27,303 nt of DNA from HGM04593 sp045578665 (GTDB taxonomy: Bacteria; Bacteroidota; Bacteroidia; Bacteroidales; Bacteroidaceae): positions 1 through 27,303 of the forward strand of contig JAZNKR010000121.1 in the NCBI GenBank assembly GCA_045578665.1. The letters run 5' to 3'. Positions 15,550-23,392 of the stretch are shown here, piece by piece. The notes beneath the pieces were generated by a model. That model did not search any database, was not told the origin of the DNA, and worked only from the letters and a program-made list of their open reading frames with translations. How positions within the stretch are numbered: the stretch's first letter is position 1; each line of letters starts with the position of its first letter. Both the position numbers and the translations under genes were made by a program.

Positions 15550-15557
15550 TATATTTG
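15550..15557 (+). promoter_or_regulatory. -7 element of the aromatic amino acid operon
   Basis: TATATTTG matches TAnnTTTG and ends 41 nt before the ATG of the DAHP synthase gene, implying a leader of about 35 nt. The -33 region lacks a clear TTTG, which may indicate a need for an activator. Confidence 0.5.
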
Positions 15558-15598
15558 CGGTCGACTAAAGAGATTAACAAAATAAATACGAAAGACGT

Positions 15599-16615
15599 AT
15601 GATAGCTGTATTAAAACAAGGAGTAAATAAAGCGCAGAGAGAAAAACTTATACAATGGATCGAAGCGCAAAAAGTGAGAGTACACGTATCCGAAGGTGAA
15701 TTCCAGACAATCATTGGACTCATTGGAGATACAAGTAGGATAGATATAGACCTTCTCGCAAGTCTCGAAATTGTGGAGAAGGTCAGCCGCGTCAGCGAGC
15801 CCTTCAAGAGCGCAAGCCGCCGTTTCCACCCCGATGATACAATCGTGGAAGTAGGCGAAGGCGAGAACAAGGTGAAGATCGGTGGCGGCAACTTCTGCAT
15901 GATAGCCGGTCCCTGCTCCGTTGAATCGGAGGAGCAGATCATTACCGTGGCAAAGGCAGTGAAAGAAGCAGGAGCAAAGATGCTCCGCGGCGGTGCCTTC
16001 AAACCCCGCACCTCGCCCTACGACTTTCAGGGACTCCGCGCCGAGGGACTCGAACTTCTCTTCAAGGCACGCAAGGAGACAGGCCTTCCCATCGTCACCG
16101 AGATAATGAATGCAGCACACTTGGATATGTTCGCCGACGTTGATATCATTCAGGTTGGCGCACGAAATATGCAGAACTTCGAATTGCTGAAAGAGCTCGG
16201 ACGTTCAAAAAAACCGATACTTCTCAAACGCGGTCTTGCAGCCACACTCAAAGAGTTCCTCATGAGTGCCGAGTACATACTCGCCGAGGGCAACGAAAAT
16301 GTGATGCTCTGCGAGCGCGGTATACGCAGTTTCGACACATACACCCGCAACGTGCTCGACCTGGCATCGGTGCCCATGCTCCACGAGCTGAGCCACCTGC
16401 CCGTTGTCGTAGACCCCAGCCACGCCACAGGCGTTGCCCGTCTGGTGAAGCCCATGGCTTGCGCCGCAACGGTGTCGGGAGCCGATGCACTCATCATAGA
16501 GGTACACAACAATCCCCCCTGCGCCCTCTGCGACGGTGCGCAGTCGCTCACACCCGCACAGTTTGCCGAGGTAGCCGAGCGTGTTGAACAGATGCGTAGT
16601 ATCATACTTAAATAG
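15599..16615 (+). CDS. aroF: 3-deoxy-7-phosphoheptulonate (DAHP) synthase with N-terminal regulatory domain
   Basis: The 338-residue enzyme condenses phosphoenolpyruvate and erythrose 4-phosphate, the entry step of the shikimate pathway. Residues 1 to about 75 (M-I-A-V-L-K-Q-G-V onward) form the ferredoxin-like domain found in the Thermotoga-type class I beta enzymes, where it mediates feedback by Tyr or Phe. The barrel then shows I-A-G-P-C-S-V-E-S (102-110), the PEP-binding G-G-A-F-K-P-R-T-S-P-Y (131-141), L-L-K-R-G, and near the end V-D-P-S-H-A-T-G with a metal-binding His. No chorismate mutase domain is fused, unlike some relatives. It is the first gene of the operon; its TAG stop is followed 2 nt later by the tyrA start. 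Confidence 0.95.
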   Translation: MIAVLKQGVNKAQREKLIQWIEAQKVRVHVSEGEFQTIIGLIGDTSRIDIDLLASLEIVEKVSRVSEPFKSASRRFHPDDTIVEVGEGENKVKIGGGNFCMIAGPCSVESEEQIITVAKAVKEAGAKMLRGGAFKPRTSPYDFQGLRAEGLELLFKARKETGLPIVTEIMNAAHLDMFADVDIIQVGARNMQNFELLKELGRSKKPILLKRGLAATLKEFLMSAEYILAEGNENVMLCERGIRSFDTYTRNVLDLASVPMLHELSHLPVVVDPSHATGVARLVKPMACAATVSGADALIIEVHNNPPCALCDGAQSLTPAQFAEVAERVEQMRSIILK

Positions 16616-16617
16616 CC

Positions 16618-17448
16618 ATGAAAATAGGCATAGTAGGCCTGGGTCTTATAGGTGGTTCCACAGCGAAAGCCTATAAGACTGCCGGGCATATTGTTTACGG
16701 CTACGACACAGACTCCACCATCCAGGGATATGCCAAGCTCAGCGGGGTGATAGACGACCTTCTGTCGCCAGAGAAATATGCCGAATGCGAACTGCTGATT
16801 CTTGCGGCAACCCCAAAGGCAATGGTTGCCTACCTCGACGAGAATGGCGCAAGCATTCCCGCAAGCACCACACTCATAGACTTCTGTGGAATAAAGGGCG
16901 AGATCTGTCGCAAAGGATTTGAACTTGCCCGCCGGTACGGATTCACATACGTAGGCGGACACCCCATGGCAGGTTCGCAATATTCAGGTTTCAAGCACTC
17001 GCGTCCCACCCTCTTCAAGGGAGCCTCGATGATAATCGTCCCCCCTGTATACGACGACATGGAACTGCTCGAAAGAGTGAAGCAGCTGCTCGCTCCGCTG
17101 GAGTTCAAATCGTTTGTGGTAACCACTGCCGAGAACCACGATGCCATGATAGCATACACCTCGCAGATGTGCCACATAGTCTCCAATGCCTTTGTAAAGA
17201 GTCCCTCGGCACAGAAGCATCAAGGATACAGCGCCGGCAGTTTCCGCGACCTCACAAGGGTGGCGCGACTCAACGAGAGCATGTGGACCGAACTATTCCT
17301 CAACAACAAGGAACCGCTTATCGACGAACTCGACAAACTGATAAACTCATTGCAACAATACCGCGATGCGCTCGACAGAGACGATGCAGAGCAATTGTGC
17401 AACCTCTTGCGCGAAGGTCGCATCGCAAAAGAACAATCCGAAGGATGA
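16618..17448 (+). CDS. tyrA: Prephenate dehydrogenase
   Basis: The 276-residue enzyme oxidatively decarboxylates prephenate to 4-hydroxyphenylpyruvate, the Tyr branch. The N-terminal Rossmann domain has G-L-G-L-I-G-G-S (7-14) for NAD(P). Further on are A-T-P-K-A near 64-68 and G-G-H-P-M-A-G-S near 114-121, with the His of the family active site. The helical C-terminal domain carries S-A-G-S-F-R-D-L-T-R-V-A, typical of prephenate dehydrogenases. No fused mutase or ACT domain is present. The start follows the DAHP synthase stop by 2 nt, and the end overlaps the aroB start by 4 nt (ATGA), so translational coupling is likely. Confidence 0.93.
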   Translation: MKIGIVGLGLIGGSTAKAYKTAGHIVYGYDTDSTIQGYAKLSGVIDDLLSPEKYAECELLILAATPKAMVAYLDENGASIPASTTLIDFCGIKGEICRKGFELARRYGFTYVGGHPMAGSQYSGFKHSRPTLFKGASMIIVPPVYDDMELLERVKQLLAPLEFKSFVVTTAENHDAMIAYTSQMCHIVSNAFVKSPSAQKHQGYSAGSFRDLTRVARLNESMWTELFLNNKEPLIDELDKLINSLQQYRDALDRDDAEQLCNLLREGRIAKEQSEG

Positions 17449-18500
17449 GAGATACTTACAAGAAGATACATGTATCTGCCTCGGGCAGTTACGACATCAT
17501 CATAGGCGACGGACTGCTTGCCCGCTTGGGCGAGTATGTCCGTCCGCTGTTGGGTGACTGCCGCATCGCGGTGCTCACCGACAGCAACGTCGACGCACTC
17601 TACGGCACAACGATTCTCGAAGTGCTCGGCGCAGCAGGATACGACACCTGCAAATATGTGATACCCGCAGGAGAGGCATCTAAGTCGGCAGAGAACCTGC
17701 TTGCCTTCCTCGACTTTCTGGCACGTGGCAGATTCACACGCAGCGATGCAATCATAGCATTCGGCGGCGGTGTGGTAGGCGACCTCGGCGGACTCACCGC
17801 ATCGCTCTATCTGCGCGGAGTATCCTACATACAGGTGCCGACCACGCTACTCGCAGCCGTAGACAGCTCTGTCGGAGGAAAGACTGCAATAGACATTCCT
17901 GCCGGCAAGAATCTCGTTGGAGCATTCTATCAGCCGCGTCTCGTATGCTGCGACACCCGGCTGATGGACACCCTCCCCGCCGACATCTACCGCGACGGTT
18001 GTGCCGAAGTGATAAAGTACGGAGTAATACTCGATGCCGGGCTGTACGCTTTGTTGCAGACACCTCCGTTCGACAGGATAGAGACAGTGGCACGTTGTGT
18101 GGAGATAAAACGCGATGTTGTGGAGGAGGACGAATTCGACAACGGCAAGCGCGGGCTGCTCAACTTCGGCCACACATTCGGGCACGCCATAGAAAAGTTG
18201 AGCCACTTTGCAGTTTCCCACGGCTCGGCTGTGGCAAAAGGAATGGTCATTGCAGCAAAGATAGCCCCGCTCTGCGGACTTGCAGACATTGTAGAGCCCC
18301 TCACCGCACTGCTCGGCAGATACGGATTCGACCTCAGTTGCCCCTACAGCGCCGAGGAACTATACGACGTGATGCTCAACGACAAGAAACGCCGCGGTGG
18401 CAAGCTTACACTTGTGCTTCCCCGCTCTGTGGGAGAGTGCATACTCGTGTCAATGCCCGTGGAAGAGGTTTTTGAAAAGCTCAAGGCAATAGAAATATAA
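17445..18500 (+). CDS. aroB: 3-dehydroquinate synthase
   Basis: The 351-residue NAD- and metal-dependent enzyme converts DAHP to 3-dehydroquinate, the second shikimate step. Visible motifs are F-G-G-G-V-V-G-D-L-G-G (106-116), V-P-T-T-L-L-A-A-V-D-S-S-V-G-G-K-T-A-I-D (131-150), G-C-A-E-V-I-K-Y-G, and the metal-binding N-F-G-H-T-F-G-H-A-I-E. The frame is open much further upstream, to 17169, but that extension lies within tyrA and lacks family similarity. The chosen ATG at 17445 forms an ATGA overlap with the tyrA stop and starts directly before the conserved N-terminal strand. aroA follows after 10 nt. Confidence 0.95.
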   Translation: MRDTYKKIHVSASGSYDIIIGDGLLARLGEYVRPLLGDCRIAVLTDSNVDALYGTTILEVLGAAGYDTCKYVIPAGEASKSAENLLAFLDFLARGRFTRSDAIIAFGGGVVGDLGGLTASLYLRGVSYIQVPTTLLAAVDSSVGGKTAIDIPAGKNLVGAFYQPRLVCCDTRLMDTLPADIYRDGCAEVIKYGVILDAGLYALLQTPPFDRIETVARCVEIKRDVVEEDEFDNGKRGLLNFGHTFGHAIEKLSHFAVSHGSAVAKGMVIAAKIAPLCGLADIVEPLTALLGRYGFDLSCPYSAEELYDVMLNDKKRRGGKLTLVLPRSVGECILVSMPVEEVFEKLKAIEI

Positions 18501-18510
18501 CATCGGCACC

Positions 18511-19776
18511 ATGGATATAAGAATCAAAGGAAAGCTCAAAGGAAGCGTAACCCCGCCGCCATCAAAATCCCAGGCACATCGCCTGCTTATATGCGCCGCA
18601 CTCGGAAAGAGTGCGGTAAGGATTTTCTGCGACTCGCTCAACGACGACCTTTGCGCCACAATGGAGTCGCTCAATGCCATAGGAGCCGAAATTACATACA
18701 GCGACGGAGCCTTCGAAGTGCTCCCTGTGAAAACACGCCGGGGAGGAACGATGCCCTGCGGCGAGAGCGGTTCTACGCTCCGCTTCCTGCTGCCCGTGGC
18801 AGCAGCATTGGGTGCCGATGCCACACTTACAGGAAAGGGCAAACTGCCCATGCGCCCCATGGACACCCTCTTCGATGCACTCACAGAACACGGCATCGCA
18901 CTCACCGAACTGCGCCCCGACGCCCATCTGCCGCTCGTGTGCAAGGGCAAGCTCACACCGGGAGAGTATTCGTTGCCCGGCGACATCTCGTCGCAATACT
19001 TCACCGGACTGCTCTTCGCACTCCCCCTGCTCCAGTCGCCAAGCAACATCAACATAATAGGAGAACTCACAAGCGCATCATACGTAGGAATGACACTCGA
19101 CGCACTGCGCCGTTCATCAATAGAGATAGAGGAACGCGACGGCGGATTCTCGGTCCCCGCACCGCAAGAGTACAGACTCTCCTCGCCCGTGCGCGTCGAA
19201 GGCGACTGGTCGGCAGCAGCCTTCTGGCTTGTAGCAGGTGTCATCGGCAACGAAGCACTCATCATCAGCGGCATGAATGCCGCATCGTTGCAGGGCGACC
19301 GCCGCATAATAGAACATCTGCGCAAGATGGGTGCCGACATCAGCATCACCGACGAGGCTATCATCGCATCGCCATCGCAGTTGCACGGCGCCGAACTCGA
19401 CTGCACCGACACTCCCGACCTTGTGCCCATACTCGGCATTGCAGCCGCAGCTGCCGAGGGCGAGACACTCTTCACCCACGTCGGCCGCCTCAGATACAAG
19501 GAGAGCGACCGCCTGGAGGCTATGCGCACCCTTCTCGCATCATTCGGCATCTTCTCCGAAATAGGAGAGGATAGCTACATGGTAAGAGGCGGCAAGGCAG
19601 TGGTACAAAGCCCCATAGACAGCTTCGGCGACCACCGCATAGCAATGTCGGCAGCCATAATGTCGACAATCGCCGAGGGCGAGACCATCATCAACAACGC
19701 CGAATGTGTAGCAAAATCCTACCCCCTCTTCTACGAAGACTTCAAGGCGCTCGGAGGAGAGGCTGTTACAATATGA
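18511..19776 (+). CDS. aroA: 5-enolpyruvylshikimate-3-phosphate (EPSP) synthase
   Basis: The 421-residue enzyme joins shikimate 3-phosphate with PEP, the sixth shikimate step. The PEP and shikimate-phosphate site residues are visible: P-P-S-K-S-Q-A-H-R (16-24) with Lys 19, G-E-S-G-S-T-L-R-F near 86-94, G-D-I-S-S-Q-Y-F-T-G-L-L, T-P-D-L-V-P-I-L-G with the catalytic Asp, R-Y-K-E-S-D-R-L, and D-H-R-I-A-M-S near the end. The G-E-S-G-S-T loop keeps the Gly of the glyphosate-sensitive class, but sensitivity cannot be assigned with certainty. The length is typical. pheA starts 40 nt downstream. Confidence 0.95.
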   Translation: MDIRIKGKLKGSVTPPPSKSQAHRLLICAALGKSAVRIFCDSLNDDLCATMESLNAIGAEITYSDGAFEVLPVKTRRGGTMPCGESGSTLRFLLPVAAALGADATLTGKGKLPMRPMDTLFDALTEHGIALTELRPDAHLPLVCKGKLTPGEYSLPGDISSQYFTGLLFALPLLQSPSNINIIGELTSASYVGMTLDALRRSSIEIEERDGGFSVPAPQEYRLSSPVRVEGDWSAAAFWLVAGVIGNEALIISGMNAASLQGDRRIIEHLRKMGADISITDEAIIASPSQLHGAELDCTDTPDLVPILGIAAAAAEGETLFTHVGRLRYKESDRLEAMRTLLASFGIFSEIGEDSYMVRGGKAVVQSPIDSFGDHRIAMSAAIMSTIAEGETIINNAECVAKSYPLFYEDFKALGGEAVTI

Positions 19777-19816
19777 CACAACCATACAGAAACCAAACAT
19801 TAAAAAATATACAGAA

Positions 19817-20959
19817 ATGAATTTAGATGAATTACGCCAAAGAATAGACGGCATCGACAGCGAGATGTGCCGTCTCTTCGCCGAAAGAATGCAGGTCGTT
19901 ACCGACATTGCACGCTACAAGAAAGAGAACAACATGGTAGTGTACCACCCCTCACGTGCACGCACCGTCCTGCAGAATATATCCAAGCAGCTGGGTCCCG
20001 AATTCGAAGGATACGGCCGTTCACTCTACCGCACCATCTTCGACCTCAGCGAGTCGTACCAGACAAGAATGCTCTCCGAGGAGGCTGAATTCTTCCAGCA
20101 GATAAAGGAGATTACCTCCAAGCCCCCCATGCCCTTCCCCAAACGCGCTTCTGTAGCCTGCGCCGGATGCGAAGGTGCATACGCACACATAGCAGCAGAG
20201 CGTCTCTTCGACCTCCCCGAAATGCTCTATGTTAGCAATTTCGACAGCGTGTTCCGCGCCGTTGGCAGCGGACTGTGCGAATATGGAGTGTTGCCCATCG
20301 AGAATTCACTCGCAGGTTCAGTGAACGCCATCTACGACCTCTTGGGCGAGCACAACGTAAGCATCGTGCGCAGCATACGTCTGAAGGTTGACCACTCACT
20401 GCTTGTACAGCCCGGCACAAAGCTCGAGGACATCAAAGAGATATACTCACACCAGCAGGCCATCAGCCAGTGTTCAGAGTTCCTCTCCACACTGCAGGGT
20501 GTGCGCATCATCGCCGTTGAGAACACAGCCGAGGCAGCACGCATGGTTGCAAAATCGGGCGACAAGACAAAGGCTTCAATCTCTTCGTCTCTCTGCGCCG
20601 AGCTCTATCAGTTGCAGACACTCAAGAGCGCCATACAGAACCGCGACAACAACTACACCCGCTTCATCTGCATCGCAAAACAGCCTCAGATCTATTCGGG
20701 TGCCAACCGCACAAGTATAATGATGGTCATCCCCCACCGTCCCGGAACACTCTTCCGCATACTTTCGCGTCTCAATGCCACAGGTGTCAACCTTGTGAAA
20801 CTCGAGAGCCGCCAGATACCCGAACGCGAATTTGAATACAGATTCTACTTCGACATCGAAGCATCGGTATACAGTACCGAATTCCAGTCTCTCATGTGCG
20901 AGCTCAACACCTGCGGCGAGCAGTTCAAATACTTTGGAACATACGCCGAAATCATATAA
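19817..20959 (+). CDS. pheA: Bifunctional chorismate mutase / prephenate dehydratase (P-protein)
   Basis: The 380 residues hold three domains. Residues 1-90 are an AroQ-type chorismate mutase (L-D-E-L-R-Q-R-I-D-G-I-D, R-M-Q-V-V-T-D-I-A-R-Y-K). About 108-285 are a prephenate dehydratase with V-L-P-I-E-N-S-L-A-G-S-V, S-H-Q-Q-A-I-S-Q-C and the N-Y-T-R-F catalytic-region motif. About 303-380 are an ACT domain with H-R-P-G-T-L-F-R-I-L and L-E-S-R-Q-I-P, which binds Phe for feedback inhibition. The enzyme makes prephenate and then phenylpyruvate. As tyrA in this operon lacks a mutase, this mutase probably serves both branches. The first dehydratase motif, A-G-C-E-G-A-Y-A-H, differs from the usual G-P-x-G-T-F-S-x, a variation worth noting. 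aroQ follows after 11 nt. Confidence 0.93.
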   Translation: MNLDELRQRIDGIDSEMCRLFAERMQVVTDIARYKKENNMVVYHPSRARTVLQNISKQLGPEFEGYGRSLYRTIFDLSESYQTRMLSEEAEFFQQIKEITSKPPMPFPKRASVACAGCEGAYAHIAAERLFDLPEMLYVSNFDSVFRAVGSGLCEYGVLPIENSLAGSVNAIYDLLGEHNVSIVRSIRLKVDHSLLVQPGTKLEDIKEIYSHQQAISQCSEFLSTLQGVRIIAVENTAEAARMVAKSGDKTKASISSSLCAELYQLQTLKSAIQNRDNNYTRFICIAKQPQIYSGANRTSIMMVIPHRPGTLFRILSRLNATGVNLVKLESRQIPEREFEYRFYFDIEASVYSTEFQSLMCELNTCGEQFKYFGTYAEII

Positions 20960-20970
20960 CGAACCACAAG

Positions 20971-21399
20971 ATGAAAGTACTTGTAATCAACGGTCCCAAC
21001 CTCAACCTGCTCGGCTTGCGCGAACCCACACTCTATGGCGACCGCAACTTCGAGGCACTGCAAGCCTTCATACGCAAAAGTGCCGAGGAGCTGGGCATTG
21101 AGGTAGAGCTGTTCCAGTCGAACCACGAAGGAGCCATTGTCGATGCAATACAGGCAGCATACGGCAAATTCGATGCCATTCTTATAAATCCCGCCGCATA
21201 CACCCACACAAGCGTAGCCATACTCGATGCGCTAAAAGCGGTGGCACTGCCCACGGTAGAGGTACACTTGACAGACATCTCCACACGCGAGAAATTCCGA
21301 CAGTTCTCCTACGTATCGCTGTATGCCAACCTCACAATATGCGGACAAGGTTTCGAAGGATACAGGAAAGGACTCGAATACCTCAACTCCGAGGTATAA
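20971..21399 (+). CDS. aroQ: Type II 3-dehydroquinate dehydratase
   Basis: The 142-residue enzyme dehydrates 3-dehydroquinate to 3-dehydroshikimate, the third shikimate step, as a dodecamer in this family. It shows N-G-P-N-L-N-L-L-G-L-R-E-P with the catalytic Arg, Y-G around residue 21, S-N-H-E-G, N-P-A-A-Y-T-H-T-S with the catalytic region, and E-V-H-L-T-D-I, with S-T-R-E-K-F-R after it. The frame is open 25 codons upstream, but the ATG at 20971 gives the standard N-terminus M-K-V-L-V-I-N-G-P-N and sits 11 nt after the pheA stop. It is the last gene of the operon, followed by a strong hairpin. Confidence 0.95.
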   Translation: MKVLVINGPNLNLLGLREPTLYGDRNFEALQAFIRKSAEELGIEVELFQSNHEGAIVDAIQAAYGKFDAILINPAAYTHTSVAILDALKAVALPTVEVHLTDISTREKFRQFSYVSLYANLTICGQGFEGYRKGLEYLNSEV

Positions 21400-21421
21400 G
21401 AAATTTTGTTAATAGATAGAG

Positions 21422-21457
21422 AAAAGTAGCACGTTTTTAAGAAAATGTGCTACTTTT
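21422..21457 (+). terminator. Hairpin ending the aromatic operon
   Basis: AAAAGTAGCAC (21422-21432) pairs perfectly with GTGCTACTTTT (21447-21457), and the loop can add several A-T pairs. It begins 22 nt after the aroQ stop and its 3' arm ends in TTTT, as in a bidirectional intrinsic terminator. Confidence 0.75.
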
Positions 21458-21458
21458 G
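21451..21458 (+). promoter_or_regulatory. -7 element of the TonB-dependent receptor gene, embedded in the terminator arm
   Basis: TACTTTTG matches TAnnTTTG and lies within the 3' arm of the operon-end hairpin, 20 nt before the receptor's ATG. No TTTG is present 19-21 nt upstream, so the -33 part is weak or replaced by a regulator site. Confidence 0.5.
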
Positions 21459-21478
21459 CATTCTATCAATGCACAACT

Positions 21479-23338
21479 ATGAAAAAAGTACTATCATCCG
21501 CCCTCGGCATACTGATAGCCGCCACCCTCGCTGCTCAGTCGCCCACCAGATACATCGACGAGATTGTTGTTACGGGCAGCAACAGCGCAACAGGCCGCAA
21601 CCTGCAACCCTACACCGCAACCACCGTCAACGCCGACCGCATAGAGTCCACCGGCAAGGGACAACTGCTGTCGGCACTGTCGGGAACAGTGCCCGGGCTC
21701 TTCGTCACAGAGCGCAACATTCTGGGCTTCGGCATCAGCAATGGAGGTGCCGGCGGCATAAAGATCAGAGGCGTCGGAGGCTCTCCCACAAATGCCGTCC
21801 TCATGATGGTCGACGGCCAGCCACAGTTTGCCGGTATCTTCTCGCACCACGTCGCCGACTTCTACACCACGGAGTATGTAGAACGCGTAGAGGTGTTGCG
21901 CGGTCCCGGCTCGGTGCTCTACGGTTCTAACGCAATGGGAGGAGTGATAAACGTCATCACCAAAGAGAGCCGACAGGATGGTTGCGCCACCACCCTATCC
22001 ACCGAATACGGCTCCTACAACACATGGCGCTCCTCGGCAACAAATATGCTACGCAAAGGAAAATTCTCGTCGCTCTTCTCCATTGCCTACGACCGCACCG
22101 ATGGCACCGAGAAGAATTTCGACTACGACCAGAAGAGCCTCTACGCAAAGGCGGGATACGACTTCAGCAAAGCATGGAGCGCACGTGCCGACTACTCAAT
22201 CACCAACAGCATAGGCAACGACCCCATATATGCCCGTCTCGACAACCCCTCCTCTACCGATATCTACCACCAGAACATAATCCGCGGCGAGGCATCGCTG
22301 TCACTCGCCAACAACTACGGCGGCACTAACGGCAACATACGCACCTACTACAGCTATGGCAACCACTATGTCGACGACCCGCGCCACTTCCACAGCCTCG
22401 ACGACCGCTTCGGCATCATAGCATACGAAAACCTCGCCCTGTGGAACGGCGCCAATGCCACCATAGGGTTCGACTTCGACACATACAGAGGCGAAATCCC
22501 CGTATCGGGCGGCAAGGAACATACCGACGGGTCGCTCTCCACAATAGAGCGCAAGAGCATCACCGAGTATTCCCCCTACCTGACAATGTCGCAAAGCATA
22601 CTCGGCGGCAGAATGATTCTCAACGGTGGTGTGAGGATGGCAAACAGCGACCGTTTCGACACCGGCTGGATACCCCAATGCGGAGTTGTTGTCCACCCCG
22701 GCGGCGAGTGGATGATGAAAGCCTCCTTTGCCAAAGGATACAGAAACCCATCGTTCAAGGAGCTATACCTCTACCGCATGGCAAATGCCGATTTACGCCC
22801 CGAAGAGATGACCAACTGCGAGCTCACCATCGGCAAACGCTTCGGCGCCACAGCAAGCATAGACCTCACCGCCTACTACAGCAACGGCGACAATATCATT
22901 CAGGTGGTGGATATGAAAAACCGCAACACCGGCAGCTTCACCAACAAGGGAATAGAACTGTCGGCATCGTTGCAAGCAACAGAGAGACTGTCGCTGACAG
23001 CATCGCACAGCTATCTGCACACCTCGCTCGACGACCTAATAGCCGCGCCCAAGAACCAGTTCTACCTTGCCGCCCGATGGTGTCCGCTGTCGGGGCTCAC
23101 TCTCGACGGCTCCATCAGGGCTGTCAGCGGACTCTATGTGTCGCCCGAGGAGAAGGACGAAAGCTACATTCTTGTCGGAGCAAAAGCATCATACATTGTA
23201 CTGAAGAGCAACAATGCGGAGAGATTCCTGGAACTGTTCACCACCCTTGACAACATCACAGACTGCAACTACACGATAAACCGTGGCTATAAGATGCCCG
23301 GGTTCAATCTTAGTGTAGGTACCAAATTGCATATCTGA
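21479..23338 (+). CDS. TonB-dependent outer-membrane receptor (BtuB/siderophore-receptor-like)
   Basis: The 619-residue protein has a signal peptide ending near A-A-Q (19-20), a TonB-box-like D-E-I-V-V-T-G (about 27-33) and a plug domain to about 160 with G-G-I-K-I-R-G-V-G, M-M-V-D-G-Q-P, and the plug end R-V-E-V-L-R-G-P-G-S-V-L-Y-G-S-N-A-M-G-G-V-I-N-V-I-T-K. The remainder is a 22-strand-type barrel rich in aromatic and polar alternation (F-A-K-G-Y-R-N-P-S-F-K-E-L-Y near 417-430 is a common barrel motif). It lacks the N-terminal carboxypeptidase-like domain of SusC proteins, so a small ligand such as a siderophore, haem, cobalamin or metal chelate is more likely than a glycan. The ligand is not readable. 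The last residue is Ile, not the usual aromatic. The gene is probably monocistronic. Confidence 0.92.
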   Translation: MKKVLSSALGILIAATLAAQSPTRYIDEIVVTGSNSATGRNLQPYTATTVNADRIESTGKGQLLSALSGTVPGLFVTERNILGFGISNGGAGGIKIRGVGGSPTNAVLMMVDGQPQFAGIFSHHVADFYTTEYVERVEVLRGPGSVLYGSNAMGGVINVITKESRQDGCATTLSTEYGSYNTWRSSATNMLRKGKFSSLFSIAYDRTDGTEKNFDYDQKSLYAKAGYDFSKAWSARADYSITNSIGNDPIYARLDNPSSTDIYHQNIIRGEASLSLANNYGGTNGNIRTYYSYGNHYVDDPRHFHSLDDRFGIIAYENLALWNGANATIGFDFDTYRGEIPVSGGKEHTDGSLSTIERKSITEYSPYLTMSQSILGGRMILNGGVRMANSDRFDTGWIPQCGVVVHPGGEWMMKASFAKGYRNPSFKELYLYRMANADLRPEEMTNCELTIGKRFGATASIDLTAYYSNGDNIIQVVDMKNRNTGSFTNKGIELSASLQATERLSLTASHSYLHTSLDDLIAAPKNQFYLAARWCPLSGLTLDGSIRAVSGLYVSPEEKDESYILVGAKASYIVLKSNNAERFLELFTTLDNITDCNYTINRGYKMPGFNLSVGTKLHI

Positions 23339-23392
23339 TGCAATGGTGGGGCTGAACTTAGAAGCTGTTCTGTCATTACACCTCCGACTGAA

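Larger units (their letters stand above)
15291..15598. other. Divergent intergenic region between the T9SS-cargo gene and the aromatic operon
   Basis: This 308-nt stretch holds promoter elements at both ends and no credible gene. I looked for a Phe/Tyr-rich leader peptide, a T-box specifier stem or an attenuator ahead of the DAHP synthase gene and saw none. A weak complementarity exists between CTTCCTCT (15411-15418) and AGAGGAG (near 15448-15454). Confidence 0.6.

Noticed and set aside
15291..15598. Attenuator or T-box ahead of the aromatic operon
   Set aside because: No Phe/Tyr-rich short frame, no specifier or antiterminator pairing and no terminator hairpin were visible.
17169..17444. 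Upstream extension of the aroB frame by 92 codons
   Set aside because: It lies inside tyrA, is Arg/Gln-rich and unlike the family; the ATGA overlap at 17445 gives the expected N-terminus.
18450..19550. 366-residue open frame on the minus strand across aroA
   Set aside because: It is an antisense shadow of aroA, low in complexity (Ser/Arg/Ala/Pro-rich), with no start context or family motif.
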